A model generated the notes under the pieces. The model was given only the letters and a program-made list of their open reading frames with translations, made no database searches and had not been told where the DNA came from. A DNA stretch of 64,000 nt from Haberlea rhodopensis (Eukaryota > Streptophyta > Magnoliopsida > Lamiales > Gesneriaceae), in the NCBI GenBank assembly GCA_907163345.1, contig CAJQUN010000341.1:310001-374000 (forward strand). Reading direction: 5' to 3'. Positions 47,920-57,755 of the stretch are shown piece after piece. Made by a program: the position numbers and the translations under genes. Within the stretch, counting starts at the first letter, position 1. Every line of letters starts with the position of its first letter.

Positions 47920-49780
47920 TGTGATGTCCGGGGATTATGGTGTTAATCCCGGTGTGGTATTAATCCTTGATGGATTTTTAATTGTGGCAATTAGGAATTA
48001 ATTGCGGTTTGGCATCTCCCGAGGTTGTTAAATAGGACATTTGGGATCGTTGGATCCAAAGGATGAGATTGTATTCTCATTTTGGTGAAAAACCTATGAG
48101 TTGGGTTTTAGTAGGACTTGGTGTCCGGGATGCCTTATGTTGGGACCAGTCTGGGGATTCGCTGTTGGAGAGAGAGTTTTTGAAAACAGATGATTTTTAA
48201 TGAATCGTGATGTATTTGTGGAAGTATTGGTATTTGGGGGCATTTTTGCTATATATACCAGTTGGACTCGGGATTCCGTCATTTGGAATCCATTTCCCTC
48301 CTCTCCTCTCCTCTCTCTCACCCCAAACCCTTTCCCTTTTCCCCTTTGAAGCAAAAATCGATGGAACTCGATTTAGGGGCCGGATTTCTTGAAGAAGGAT
48401 AGGTAATCTTCTTCTCCTCTCTTTTGGCTTCATTTTGATAGTGGTTTGGTGTGTTTTGGTTGAGCTTTTGGGTTGGATTTGTGTTTGGGGTTTTGGGTTA
48501 AAATCTAATAAGTTGATTTCAGTGTTTTTATGGAGTTTAATTGTTGTATTTGAGGTGTTGAGGTTGTATGGGGTGTTGGTTTGGAGTTTGGGTGTGAAAA
48601 ACACCATTAAAGCTCGAGTTTTCGGAAAATCGCAGTCCGCGATCGATCTTGGCGAGGCGCCGATCGATCGCGACAGGTTACTGGATTTGGGAAGGCGATG
48701 AGCAGTAGCGGCAATCGATCGCGAGAAGTGGGCAATCGATCGCGGCTTGTTTATTTTCGGACAGTAGGGTATGGCGATCGATCGCGGCTTGGCGCCGATC
48801 GATCGCGGCCCTGTTCCCTTTGTTTTTTTCAAAATTTTGGAAAATGTTGGGATTTTGGAATCGGAGTTTTAAGGGGCCGTTTCTGGGGCAATGTCTACAT
48901 TCCAATGGGAATGCTATGCTTTTAAAATGGATTGGTTGAAGCCAAAGTTTAATTAAACGAAATTTTTAGTTGGGTTTTTGGCTATCTATTAAACATGTAA
49001 AATTGAATATTTTGGGTATTATGCATGCTTAACCGGGGGGCTTTTATTTTGGTAATCGTCATGGATTGACGATATGATTGGGAGTCTTGAACGTGCTTGG
49101 ACACGTGGTTGCATGCTTATACTTGATTGTGAGTTGTTTATGTGTTTTAGCACATATCTCTCGAGGTAAGGAACTCAAGCGAAGTTTGGACTCGAGCTAC
49201 GAAATTCTAAGGTACGTATGACGTACGAGCATAGCCTTTTATATGATTGCAATTGTTGAGTGCTTGGTACACTGTATTGCAATGAATGTGTGTGGAAATG
49301 CATGACACATGGTATTAGCAATAGACGGAGATTGAAATGCATGGTTTATGGTACTTGCTTCAAATATCTATATATGCATTGAGAATTGCATGGTGCCGCT
49401 TTTGAGCGAGCAATGATTGGAATGTTGTCGCCTGTGAGCGAACATCGATTATGACGCCGCTGCCATCGAGCATGCGTGGAAATGGAATGCCGCTATTGTA
49501 GGGCGAGCAATGAAATAGAGCTATGAGACCATAAGTGAGAAACATGGATTGTCTATAATCATTGTTTAATGATTTGATGTTATTGATTATGATATTGGTA
49601 TATGGCTCATGGAATTGTTAATCAATGTAATGATTAACTAGCATTTGAGAATTTAATGGTTTCAGTGTTTTGAGAACAGGGACAATACAGGAAACCCCGG
49701 ATGAGGATGATACCATCCAGGGAGTATATTTTGTAATTCATAGCATTTACATTTATGTAAATTATGAATTGTATTGTTAT
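47920..49780 (+). repeat. 3' LTR of B, truncated
   Basis: Same start as the 5' LTR. Similarity stops at 49780, after the equivalent of 43043; the last roughly 590 bp are missing and LTR A sequence resumes. The shared GTTAT at the junction suggests a deletion by short-homology recombination. The palindrome cluster (48639-48807) has about two copies fewer than the 5' LTR. Confidence 0.88.
48639..48807. repeat. Palindrome cluster in 3' LTR of B
   Basis: Six copies; two read GGCAATCGATCGCG, the G-to-A change expected from methyl-CpG decay on the opposite strand. Confidence 0.92.
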
Positions 49781-50274
49781 AAGATGATGATGCTTATATG
49801 ATGATGATGTTATAAGATGATGATATTTATAAGATGATTTTAATCATTCATGTCAAGAATTAATGATTTTTTTATGCATGGCTATGAAACAGGGAGACCA
49901 GGAAGTATACGTTACCAATTATTTTCATGCATTTATTTTTATGCCATTGCCTTATGATGTTAAGTAACGATGTACATGCTCATGATGGGTTGTTCCTGTA
50001 GGTACACTTTTGGACTAAGGGTCGGGTTGAGGCAGTGAGCTACGAGGAACACAGGAACGTATAGGATTCAGCTTCTGTTTAGTATCTACTCTAGGAGTAG
50101 TATAAATCTAACATGTTAACATTCATTATGGGAATGTAACTAATAAGCTTTGAAGTTTTATTTTGGCCTGTAATTCTGTTAGCTCGTTTAACAACCAGAA
50201 CCCTAAGATGTTATTAATGCATGATTAGTCATTCTTATGTCTATTAATCACTGTTAAGGTGGGAAGACCCCACA

Positions 50275-50363
50275 CTTGAGAGCAGGCATTTCATCCACAA
50301 CAGCTTGTGGTGTCTGCTTTGTTTCCATCTCAATATCATGTTCAATGTTTTATAAACTCAAGG
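50275..50363 (-). pseudogene. copia-2 pol fragment between A and F
   Basis: 89 bp that continue copia-2 beyond the A insertion and align with copia-1 near 19500-19570 (the linker before RT). It ends where LTR F starts. Confidence 0.8.
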
Positions 50364-51375
50364 TGTAAGGACCCTAATCCTTAAGTGCGGAAATAAGGCA
50401 TAACAGAGCTAATATAATGATCAGAGTGAGAAAAGAACATGTTGAGTCTATGAGCTTAAGCATTACATGCCATAATAATAAGGACTTCCAAAAAGAATGG
50501 ATTAATTACATTCCTCATCAATGAATGCTATCAACTAGTTTTACACTACTCCTAGAGTAGACACTAGACAAAATAATCCTGTCCTTTAATCCTCAAAAGA
50601 ATGCTTCACAAGCTCACCACCTCAACCCGTTCAAAGCTTGCTATCATGCCAAAAAGGTACCTACAAGGACAACCCCCAAACATGAGCAATAATAATCATT
50701 CATATTCAACACAATATGAAGATAAAGCGTAAATGCATAATCAATATAAAACACTTCCTGTTTTCCATGCATTTCAAACGCTTCCCGTTTGGTTGTCCCT
50801 GTACCATAACTCATGAGTATAATCAACAGATTATTTTTTTTATGGCCAAAACATGTCATGACATCATATACCATCTCAACTGTGCCAAATATTGGTCACC
50901 ATTCCCTAGTCTGTCCATCACAGTGTATTTTAATGCCCCTCGCTTATTTTCATATGGGCGGCATAGGATAACCTCGCTACAATGGACATGCGGCGCTCCC
51001 ACCCCTCGCTTCACAGAGAGCGGCAAATACCCTTTCCTCGCCCCATATGACAACCACGCTCAAATGTGACATGCGGCGCTCCCACCCCTCGCTTCACATT
51101 TAGCGGAACCAAAACAAAAAGCGGCAAGCATTAAAATCATCAAAGGATGACCACGACTCATGGGATGTGCATCCAATAATCATAATATGCATCTAACACC
51201 AATATGCATAAATTACCATGTATATGCATCCACTATGCAATACCACATATGGCATAAATCAACATGTATATGCATCCACAATGCAATACCACATATATAC
51301 TCGCATCCACAATGCATAAACAATGAGCATATAAAATACATGTTACCGTTGGGTGCCCGTACGTCCACTACGTAC

Positions 51376-51437
51376 CTTTCCAAAAGTGGAATTGGTCCGG
51401 CTTCAATTCCTCGGTTGTGTTGCTACCTGGGATGGTT
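51376..51437 (-). other. Predicted 62-nt mini-exon inside LTR F
   Basis: Minus strand begins AACCATCCCAGGTAGC after ATTGTGTAG and ends GGAAAG before GTACGTAG. Same position and size as in E, A and B. Confidence 0.5.
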
Positions 51438-51529
51438 CTACACAATCACACAACCCCATATTAGAAGCCAAATAATAGCCAAATACCAAAAATTTGACAA
51501 AATAAACCATTTTCCAAAATTCCACAGGC

Positions 51530-51742
51530 GGCAATCGATCGCTTCCCATAGGCGATCGGTCGCCTCAAAATTTACACAGCGGCGATCGGTCGCCCCAAAC
51601 ATGGCGATCGATCGCCATTCCTTTGAAAAACCTACTGCCTCTCGGCGATCGGTCGCCCCATTTTAGGCGATCGATCGCCTAACCCGTAAAAATGCCACTG
51701 TCTCTTGGCGATCGGTCGCCTCTTTTCAGGCGATCGATCGCC
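51530..51742. repeat. Palindrome cluster in LTR F, alternating two forms
   Basis: Eight copies. Three are perfect GGCGATCGATCGCC and four read GGCGATCGGTCGCC, which is no longer a full palindrome but keeps the GGCGA/TCGCC arms around a 4-nt loop. The first copy is decayed. Confidence 0.93.
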
Positions 51743-52197
51743 TCGCGCAGACATGCGTTTTTCACCATTTTTGTTCCCAAAATTTCTTCCAATCCATCCC
51801 AATACTCAAACCAACCAACCAACAACATAAATACCAACATGAACCACCAAAACATACTTCAAAACAAGTATAAATCCAACCTTTAAACAAAACCACAACA
51901 ACCCACACAAACCCATTTCAAAACCATTCAAAATCAAACCAAACTCAAACAAAACCTTACAAAATTAAAGCATGAGGTACCCATACCTCTTGGGGATCTC
52001 AAATCACCCAATATGCTCCACAAATCAAGATTTTTGAAGGGTTTCTCCTCAACCCTAGGCTTGAGCTCGAAAATTTGGAGGGGAAGGGTTTGTGGGTTTT
52101 GATTTGGTAAAGTGAAAGTGAGGTTGAAAGAGTGGGGTTGGATATTAAAATGTGAGTTTATTAAAATGATTCCCAAAAGAATTCCATGGTGTATAAA

Positions 52198-53777
52198 TGA
52201 TGTGACTAGAAATAGACACATCTATTACGCTTAATTGTCTACGATTTGGTATATTTTGATGGATAAATTGATACATATGCTACCTAATCGTATATTTGTG
52301 TAAATGTAGGGAAAAGTGAAGAAATCAAGCTAAAATGATGAAAGAAGCAATAAAGTTGAAGAAAAGAGGAAAAAACCGGAATCAAAGACACATGTTGCTC
52401 CTTTCTCCTCAAATTTCTATGTATTCCAGCCAGGTTTTGGGAATGTGGTCCATATAAAAGTTGTAGAACTTTGAGTTATCTTCGCGTGGACAGCTGACTC
52501 GTCGAATTCGGAGTTTGTATGTGAAAGTTATGGCCAAAATACAAAACTTGCCAGAAAAATGGAGGACAGGCGTAATTACGCCATTCACAGGCGTAATTAC
52601 GCCAACGCTACGGCATTACAGGCGTAGCTACGCCATTCTGAGGCGTAATTACGCCAGAAACGCAGAAAGCCATTTTGTGACACGTCACCAGGCGTATTTA
52701 CGCCACTTTCAGGCGTAATTACGCCTATAGAATTTTGGAAAATTAAAATTCTTGATTTCTTTCCTTTCCACATGGATTTTACCCTACTCCATCAGCCTCC
52801 ATACCTCATATACACGATTTTTACCTCATTTTAAGCATAATTTCATACTCTTAGAATATTTAGAGATTTTAGATTAATTTTCTTTCAAAGTTTTCTTCAA
52901 GAACGACGAAGAACGGAACCGGAATTGACAAGCCGGAATCGTGATTTATATTAGTAATTTCTTTTCCTTTATTTATTTAATGTTTTCCATTGAAATTTTA
53001 TTGCTTTTAGATTTAATTATGCTAGGCTAAAACCCTTCGATTCTTGGTTGAAGGGATACCTACTTTTGGATTTAAATCTTTTATGAAAATTCGGTTTGAT
53101 TGTTGAATTAATCTTCGGTTTCAATTGGTTTCTCAGAATTCGAATTCCATGATTGTTGTGTTTGTGTATTAGACCGATCACCTAATATTCAATAACATAA
53201 TCGATAGTTTGCTAAGAAACAACTAAGATTAATAATTAACCGGCTGTAGGTGTTATTGAATTCTTAGGAGAAACGATTGAGTAATCAATTCTAACGGCTG
53301 TAGTTTTTATTGATTAGATTTGTCGAACTCATTAGTTTTGAAAACTATCATTGATTTAATCATTTACGGCTGTAGTGGTGATTAGAGATTTGGTAAGAGT
53401 TGAATTGGATGCTGTTTTCTCTTTGACTAAGAATAAGATGAGTAGGAATTGAATTTCCAATCGATAGATAATCGAAAGAATTCGAATGTTTTGATTTGAT
53501 GACCAAAAGATAATTTTCCAAAAGTACGGTTACCTGAAAACCAAGAATCGCTTTAATCCCATAAGTTTTAATCATTTTAGTTAGACTCGTTAATTAGTTT
53601 GATATTTGCTAAGTAGTAGTAATCCAGTCCAAATCCCCCATTGTTACTAGTTCTTTGATAATTGACACAAAATAAATTTACCTTCCCTGTGAGATCGATC
53701 CCTATTTCCACTACTACATATTTTTTTGTTATTAACTGAAGAAGGGTTAATTTGGGCGTACACGATAAACGCTACCA
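52198..53777 (+). repeat. 5' LTR of the Athila-like element
   Basis: TGATGTGACTAG start, ACGCTACCA end. A TATA-like CATATAAAAG at about 52449-52458 lies roughly 110 bp before the palindrome cluster (52566-52727), which would put the palindromes in the transcribed leader. Confidence 0.95.
52566..52727. repeat. Palindrome cluster GGCGTAATTACGCC in the Athila-like 5' LTR
   Basis: About six copies or variants: four perfect 14-bp palindromes, one GGCGTAGCTACGCC (centre changed AT to GC, still a palindrome) and one GGCGTATTTACGCC. A decayed relic reads ACGCTACGGC. Confidence 0.95.
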
Positions 53778-53782
53778 AATTT

Positions 53783-53800
53783 TGGCGCCGTTGCCGGGGA
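53783..53800 (+). other. Primer-binding site of the Athila-like element
   Basis: TGGCGCCGTTGCCGGGGA, five bases after the LTR; complementary to the 3' end of plant tRNA-Asp with one mismatch, as in Athila/Tat elements. Confidence 0.88.
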
Positions 53801-53866
53801 GGGCAACATTTATTTGTGTCGATTTTTTTTTATTTTTTTATCCCGCATTACTACTTTGGTTTGTTA

Positions 53867-55372
53867 ATGAGTACAGGTGGATCGTTCAATCACGAAGATA
53901 ACTTTCACTACGATCCTGAGATTGAGAGGACGCTACATCAGAGAAGGAGAGAAGCAAGGCTGCTTGAAGAGGAAGAAAGGAACAACATGGCTGCAAATCA
54001 AAGCTTGAGGCAGCTCGCAAATCCTAACTTGGATCAACAACCGCTCTGCATCAGTTTCCCTGCTCTGGCCAATAACGTAAATTTTGAACTCAAATCTGGT
54101 TTAATTCACTTATTGCCATCTTTTCATGGTCTTGCAGGTGAAAACCCACATAAGCATCTGATGGAATTCCACGTGGTGTGCACTACCATGAAGCCGACCG
54201 GAATCACTGAGGATCAAATAATGCTAAGAGCGTTCCCGTTTTCTCTAAAGGACGCTGCAAAAGACTGGCTCTTCTACTTACCATCCGGATCGATCACCAC
54301 GTGGAATGACTTACAAAGAGTATTCCTAGAAAAGTATTTCCCAGCTTCACGGGCAACGAACTTGAGGAAAGAGATATATGGTGTGAAGCAGCTCTACGAG
54401 GAATCACTACACGAGTACTGGGAGAGATTCAAGAAGTTGTGCGCAAGTTGTCCACAACACCAGATAAGTGAACACCTTCTCATCCAATACTTTTATGAAG
54501 GTTTACTTTCTTCTGACAGGAACTTAGTGGATGCGGCAAGCGGAGGAGCATTTATAGACAAAACAGCGGAGGAAGCTAGAAGGTTGATAGCTAACATGGC
54601 GGCCAACTCCCAACAATTCGGATCTGTGCGCCATGGACAACCGCAAAGAAAAGAGGTAAACGTATCAAACTTAGAACAACAACTGATAGACCTCACTTTT
54701 CTTGTGCGTGGTATGGCAGGTGGAAATGTAGGAAAGACAAAGCCGTGTGGAATCTGTCTGGCTGCGAACCATTCCACAGACGCATGCCCCTCACTACAAG
54801 AGACAACCACGGAGAACGTAAATGCTGCAGGAGGATTCCCAGGTCCCCCACAAAGGAATTATGACCATCCACCAAACAACTACAATCAAGGGTGGAGGGA
54901 CCATCCGAACCAAGGCTATGGAAACCCACAGATGCACCAACCTCAACCCTACAGACCGCCATATCAGCGACCTCCACCACCGCCAGTGCACCCTCCCTCT
55001 GACAGGTTAGAACATAGCATCCAAATTATTGCTGAAAATAGCTTACAATTTCAACAGGAGACGAGGGCAAGCATCCAGAGCTTGACGACGCAGATGGGAC
55101 AATTGGCAACTTCAATCAGCAAGATCGAAGCAAGGATTTCAAATGGACTGCCATCACAACCAGAGATGAACCCCCGGGAAAATGTGAGTGCTATCACAAT
55201 GAATGTGAATGAAGATGCAACCGAAGAGAAGGTGGTACTGACGCCACCCCAAAAAGAAGAGATGACGGAGACAGAGACAGAGTTGAAGAGCCAATGCAAG
55301 GGGAGGAACCACGAGGTAAGTACCACAAACTTTCTGAATATAAAGAACCACCCCCTTTCCCCCAAGCATTGA
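53867..55372 (+). CDS. gag protein of the Athila-like element
   Basis: The first ATG after the primer-binding site (MSTGGSFNHEDNF) is taken as start; the open frame reaches back into the LTR and cannot begin there. Length 501 residues. The gag core (about residues 95-250) has FHGLAGENPHKHLMEFHVVC, AAKDWLFYLP, FLEKYFPASRA and YWERFKKLCASCP. A cysteine-rich segment CGICLAANHSTDACP (about 345-360) stands where Athila gags carry a zinc-knuckle-like motif. It is followed by a Pro/Gln-rich stretch and a short helical part (IQSLTTQMGQLATSISKIEA) typical of this lineage. It should form the particle. The frame overlaps the protease frame by about 79 bp. Confidence 0.92.
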   Translation: MSTGGSFNHEDNFHYDPEIERTLHQRRREARLLEEEERNNMAANQSLRQLANPNLDQQPLCISFPALANNVNFELKSGLIHLLPSFHGLAGENPHKHLMEFHVVCTTMKPTGITEDQIMLRAFPFSLKDAAKDWLFYLPSGSITTWNDLQRVFLEKYFPASRATNLRKEIYGVKQLYEESLHEYWERFKKLCASCPQHQISEHLLIQYFYEGLLSSDRNLVDAASGGAFIDKTAEEARRLIANMAANSQQFGSVRHGQPQRKEVNVSNLEQQLIDLTFLVRGMAGGNVGKTKPCGICLAANHSTDACPSLQETTTENVNAAGGFPGPPQRNYDHPPNNYNQGWRDHPNQGYGNPQMHQPQPYRPPYQRPPPPPVHPPSDRLEHSIQIIAENSLQFQQETRASIQSLTTQMGQLATSISKIEARISNGLPSQPEMNPRENVSAITMNVNEDATEEKVVLTPPQKEEMTETETELKSQCKGRNHEVSTTNFLNIKNHPLSPKH

Positions 55373-56331
55373 AGGACAATAGGAAAGGTGCCGGACTCAA
55401 AGGCCTCTACGAGATGAGTCCACGCTACAAAGAGCAAGCCCCATTGCATGAAACCGTGAATGAGGATCGAAACAAGGAACACAAGGGGCAGCCCAAGGTC
55501 GAGCTCAATGACAATGTTTCAGCGGATAACCAAAGAAGCATCCCCATTAAATGCAAGGACCCAGGTATGTTCTTTATCCCATGTGAGATTAGAGGTATTA
55601 AAATTGAGAAGGCTATGCTCGATTTAGGGTCGTCCATAAATGTCTTGCCTTACTCAATGTACTCTCAACTGAAGATGGGACCTTTAAAAAGAGATAGAGC
55701 AGCTATTCACTTAGCTGATAAATCCATGGTCATACCTAAGGGGATAATAGAGGACGTAGTTGTGCATGTAAAGAATTTGGTCTTCACAGCCGATTTCTAT
55801 GTCTTAGACATGAGAAATGGTGATCCTTCTAGTCTAATTATTTTAGGAAGACCATTCTTGAAATCATCAAATTCAGTAATCAATATGAATAGCGGGTTGA
55901 TAACCATGGAGTCTAATGGTGAAATTGAAAAATTCAACATGTATGAACCCATTAAACCTCTTGAGCATTCTAGTTACGCTATTGATGTACATGATGATTA
56001 TGATTCTGATTTTGATAATGATGAGTTGTGGGAAATGGGAAAGGCTACTGATGGCCTTGACGAGAAGAGAGGTATGGATCCCCCTCCTGTGCATAATGTT
56101 CATACTATTGCTGCTTTATCTACTCATGATACTGCTGATCCTCTTATGTCTCACTTGCAGGATCGTACCGTTGGAAAGAAGCATCCTCCGGATCGACCAT
56201 GTCAATCACGTGCCGAAAGAGTAAGGACTGGGCATAACCACTCAAAGACCAACAAACCGAACTATCGAGGAGTGAAAAAGATATTGAGGTGGTTAAGGAA
56301 GGATAGAGCAACACTGCATCAACCACCTTGA
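55294..56331 (+). CDS. Aspartic protease frame of the Athila-like element
   Basis: A 345-residue frame lies one base back (-1) relative to gag, with a 79-bp overlap; it is open somewhat upstream of the ATG too. The protease core holds FIPCEIRGIKIEKAMLDLGS, SINVLPYSMY, then ADFYVLDM and LIILGRPFL, the pattern of retroviral-type proteases (D-L-G-S here for the usual D-T/L-G-A/S). The tail after about residue 240 is acidic, then basic, and ends RKDRATLHQPP. Autonomous relatives usually carry gag and protease in one frame, so either a -1 shift is used or an indel broke the fusion. A donor-like GAGGTAAGTA lies in the overlap. Confidence 0.88.
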   Translation: MQGEEPRGKYHKLSEYKEPPPFPQALKDNRKGAGLKGLYEMSPRYKEQAPLHETVNEDRNKEHKGQPKVELNDNVSADNQRSIPIKCKDPGMFFIPCEIRGIKIEKAMLDLGSSINVLPYSMYSQLKMGPLKRDRAAIHLADKSMVIPKGIIEDVVVHVKNLVFTADFYVLDMRNGDPSSLIILGRPFLKSSNSVINMNSGLITMESNGEIEKFNMYEPIKPLEHSSYAIDVHDDYDSDFDNDELWEMGKATDGLDEKRGMDPPPVHNVHTIAALSTHDTADPLMSHLQDRTVGKKHPPDRPCQSRAERVRTGHNHSKTNKPNYRGVKKILRWLRKDRATLHQPP

Positions 56332-57740
56332 TAGAGGATAGCGTCGGGCCACCGACGTTAAACAGAGGCGCTGCTTGGGAGGCAACCCAAGGGGAGTTAG
56401 TTTCTTTTCTCCCTTTTATTTTTTATTGCTTTATTAGTTAGACTTTTCTTTTCTCTTGTATTTTTGCCTTACATTGGGGACAATGTAAGATTTAAGTATG
56501 GGGGAGGGATAAGTAATTAGTTTTGCTTTCCTATTACAAAAATACAAAAAAATCGAAAAATTTAAAATTTTGAGCTCATAGTTAGTAATGAACGCATTCT
56601 TAGAATCACTAGCCCATGATGAAACCTAATTGATATCATGCATGCTTTTGAACATAGGTGAATTGTTAACCTTGGAACACTTTGAACTCTAATGCAGATT
56701 TTACTTTAACTTAGTAGTTGAATATTTTGAGCACGATTTTGTCATGACTTGTGAAATGTGCATCACTTAGTGAAGATTGTGTAAATTTTGTGATAGTCTT
56801 AAGAAGTCTCTAATACATGCTAGAACTTAACTACATGCTCTTTGAGGCGTATGTCTAGACTACTTGCAAACATGAAAGTGATATAGGCGATCTTTGATGC
56901 GTTTGAGCCTTTCAAGCCTACCATGTAAACAAAATCATTCTCTAGTACCTATTTCGAGCCTTAAATGTAAAAGAATGGTAGTATGCTAAGCATACTAAAG
57001 ACCCCCATTCAATATTTCTTGACTAGCTTATCATCCTACCCTTTAAGCCTAAATGTAATTTTAATCCATACCTTTTAAGGGAGTATGATGTATTTCATTC
57101 AAATACACTTGGGAATCATTGAAGTTTATTTGTGAGCTTAATTGTCAAAAGAATGGAATGCATGAAAGAAAAAGGGATGCCTTGAAAAATAGATGAAAAA
57201 TATGACTCCAAGGGGAGCTAAGGCACAAAAGAAGCAAAGTGTTGAAATAGACCTTGTGAAAAAGAACAAAGTTGAAAAATTCATACAAGAAGAGAAGCTT
57301 TTAGTGTGCATTTCATCATACTCTCTTGTTTGAATATCCTTACCCTTTCTTTCATAAGCCAATACCTAGGCCAAGCTACAAGCTAATAAAGACCTACTTG
57401 ATTTGTGTTTGCAAAGTAGCTAAGATAGTGGAGAAGAGTGTGCAAGTGAGCTTATACTTGTGTTAGTGTATGACTTGAACTATTATGGCTTTGCATATTT
57501 TGAATCTATAATTTGTACACAACACTTGTTTATGACCACACACACACGTTCACTACTTCGTTGGGTACGAAATGTTTAGGGATTGAACTTGTTCCACTGT
57601 TAACTTTTCACCGCCGTTCATTATTATGCATGTTAAAATTGTTGAGGCAGTAAAGTGAGGACAAGTTGCTTTGTTATGAACCTATGAGCCAACCAAAAAT
57701 ATTGTAGGTTTGATTGTTTACTCGAGGTCGAGTAAAGAGT
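56332..57740 (+). other. Non-coding 3' region of the Athila-like element
   Basis: It starts with GCGCTGCTTGGGAGGCAACC, a phrase typical of Athila-like elements after the coding part, and an internal purine tract TTAAGTATGGGGGAGGGA near 56493-56510. No RT, RNase H, integrase or envelope-like frame is present in its 1.4 kb. Confidence 0.75.
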
Positions 57741-57755
57741 AAGTATGGGGGTGTT
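57741..57755 (+). other. Polypurine tract of the Athila-like element
   Basis: AAGTATGGGGGTGTT directly before the 3' LTR. Confidence 0.85.

Larger units (their letters stand above)
41142..49780 (+). mobile_element. Non-autonomous gypsy-type element B (LARD-like)
   Basis: It has a 5' LTR, initiator-Met primer-binding site, 4.27 kb of internal DNA without any gag-pol similarity, a polypurine tract and a 3' LTR cut short at 49780. It is inserted in solo LTR A. The longest open frames in the internal part are repeat artefacts. Large retrotransposon derivatives of this kind rely on proteins from an autonomous partner; E and F, which share LTR architecture, are candidates. Confidence 0.9.
39165..50274 (+). 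mobile_element. Solo LTR A, split by element B
   Basis: It starts TGTAATACCCCCGGAATG at 39165 and ends GGGAAGACCCCACA at 50274, flanked by cttga (39160-39164, 50275-50279). Left arm 39165-41141, right arm 49781-50274; together about 2.47 kb, so this is one LTR and not a full element. Modules: donor-like AGGGGTAAGT (GT at 39619), palindromes (40272-40380), acceptor-like GTTGTGTAG (ends 40480), mini-exon, hairpin array (40722-40992), and acceptor-like TTGTTCCTGTAG (ends 50001). Confidence 0.92.
35988..50363 (-). mobile_element. copia-2: second element of the copia-1 family (3' part)
   Basis: It has a 3' LTR, polypurine tract and pol up to the RT N-terminus, interrupted by solo LTR A at 39165-50274 (TSD cttga). 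It resumes at 50275-50363 and is cut again by gypsy F at 50364. It is inserted in D's internal region; left flank atcca (35983-35987). Gag, leader and 5' LTR must lie beyond the right edge. Confidence 0.9.

Noticed and set aside
39165..50274. One large element with LTRs of type A at both ends
   Set aside because: The left arm holds only the first part of the LTR and the right arm only the last part; with the cttga TSD this is a solo LTR split by B.
10548..51742. GCGATCGC-like words as the cyanobacterial HIP1 repeat, or bacterial contamination
   Set aside because: The palindrome here is GCGATCGATCGC, clustered only inside plant LTRs flanked by plant polyproteins and tRNA primer sites; HIP1 is spread evenly along cyanobacterial chromosomes.
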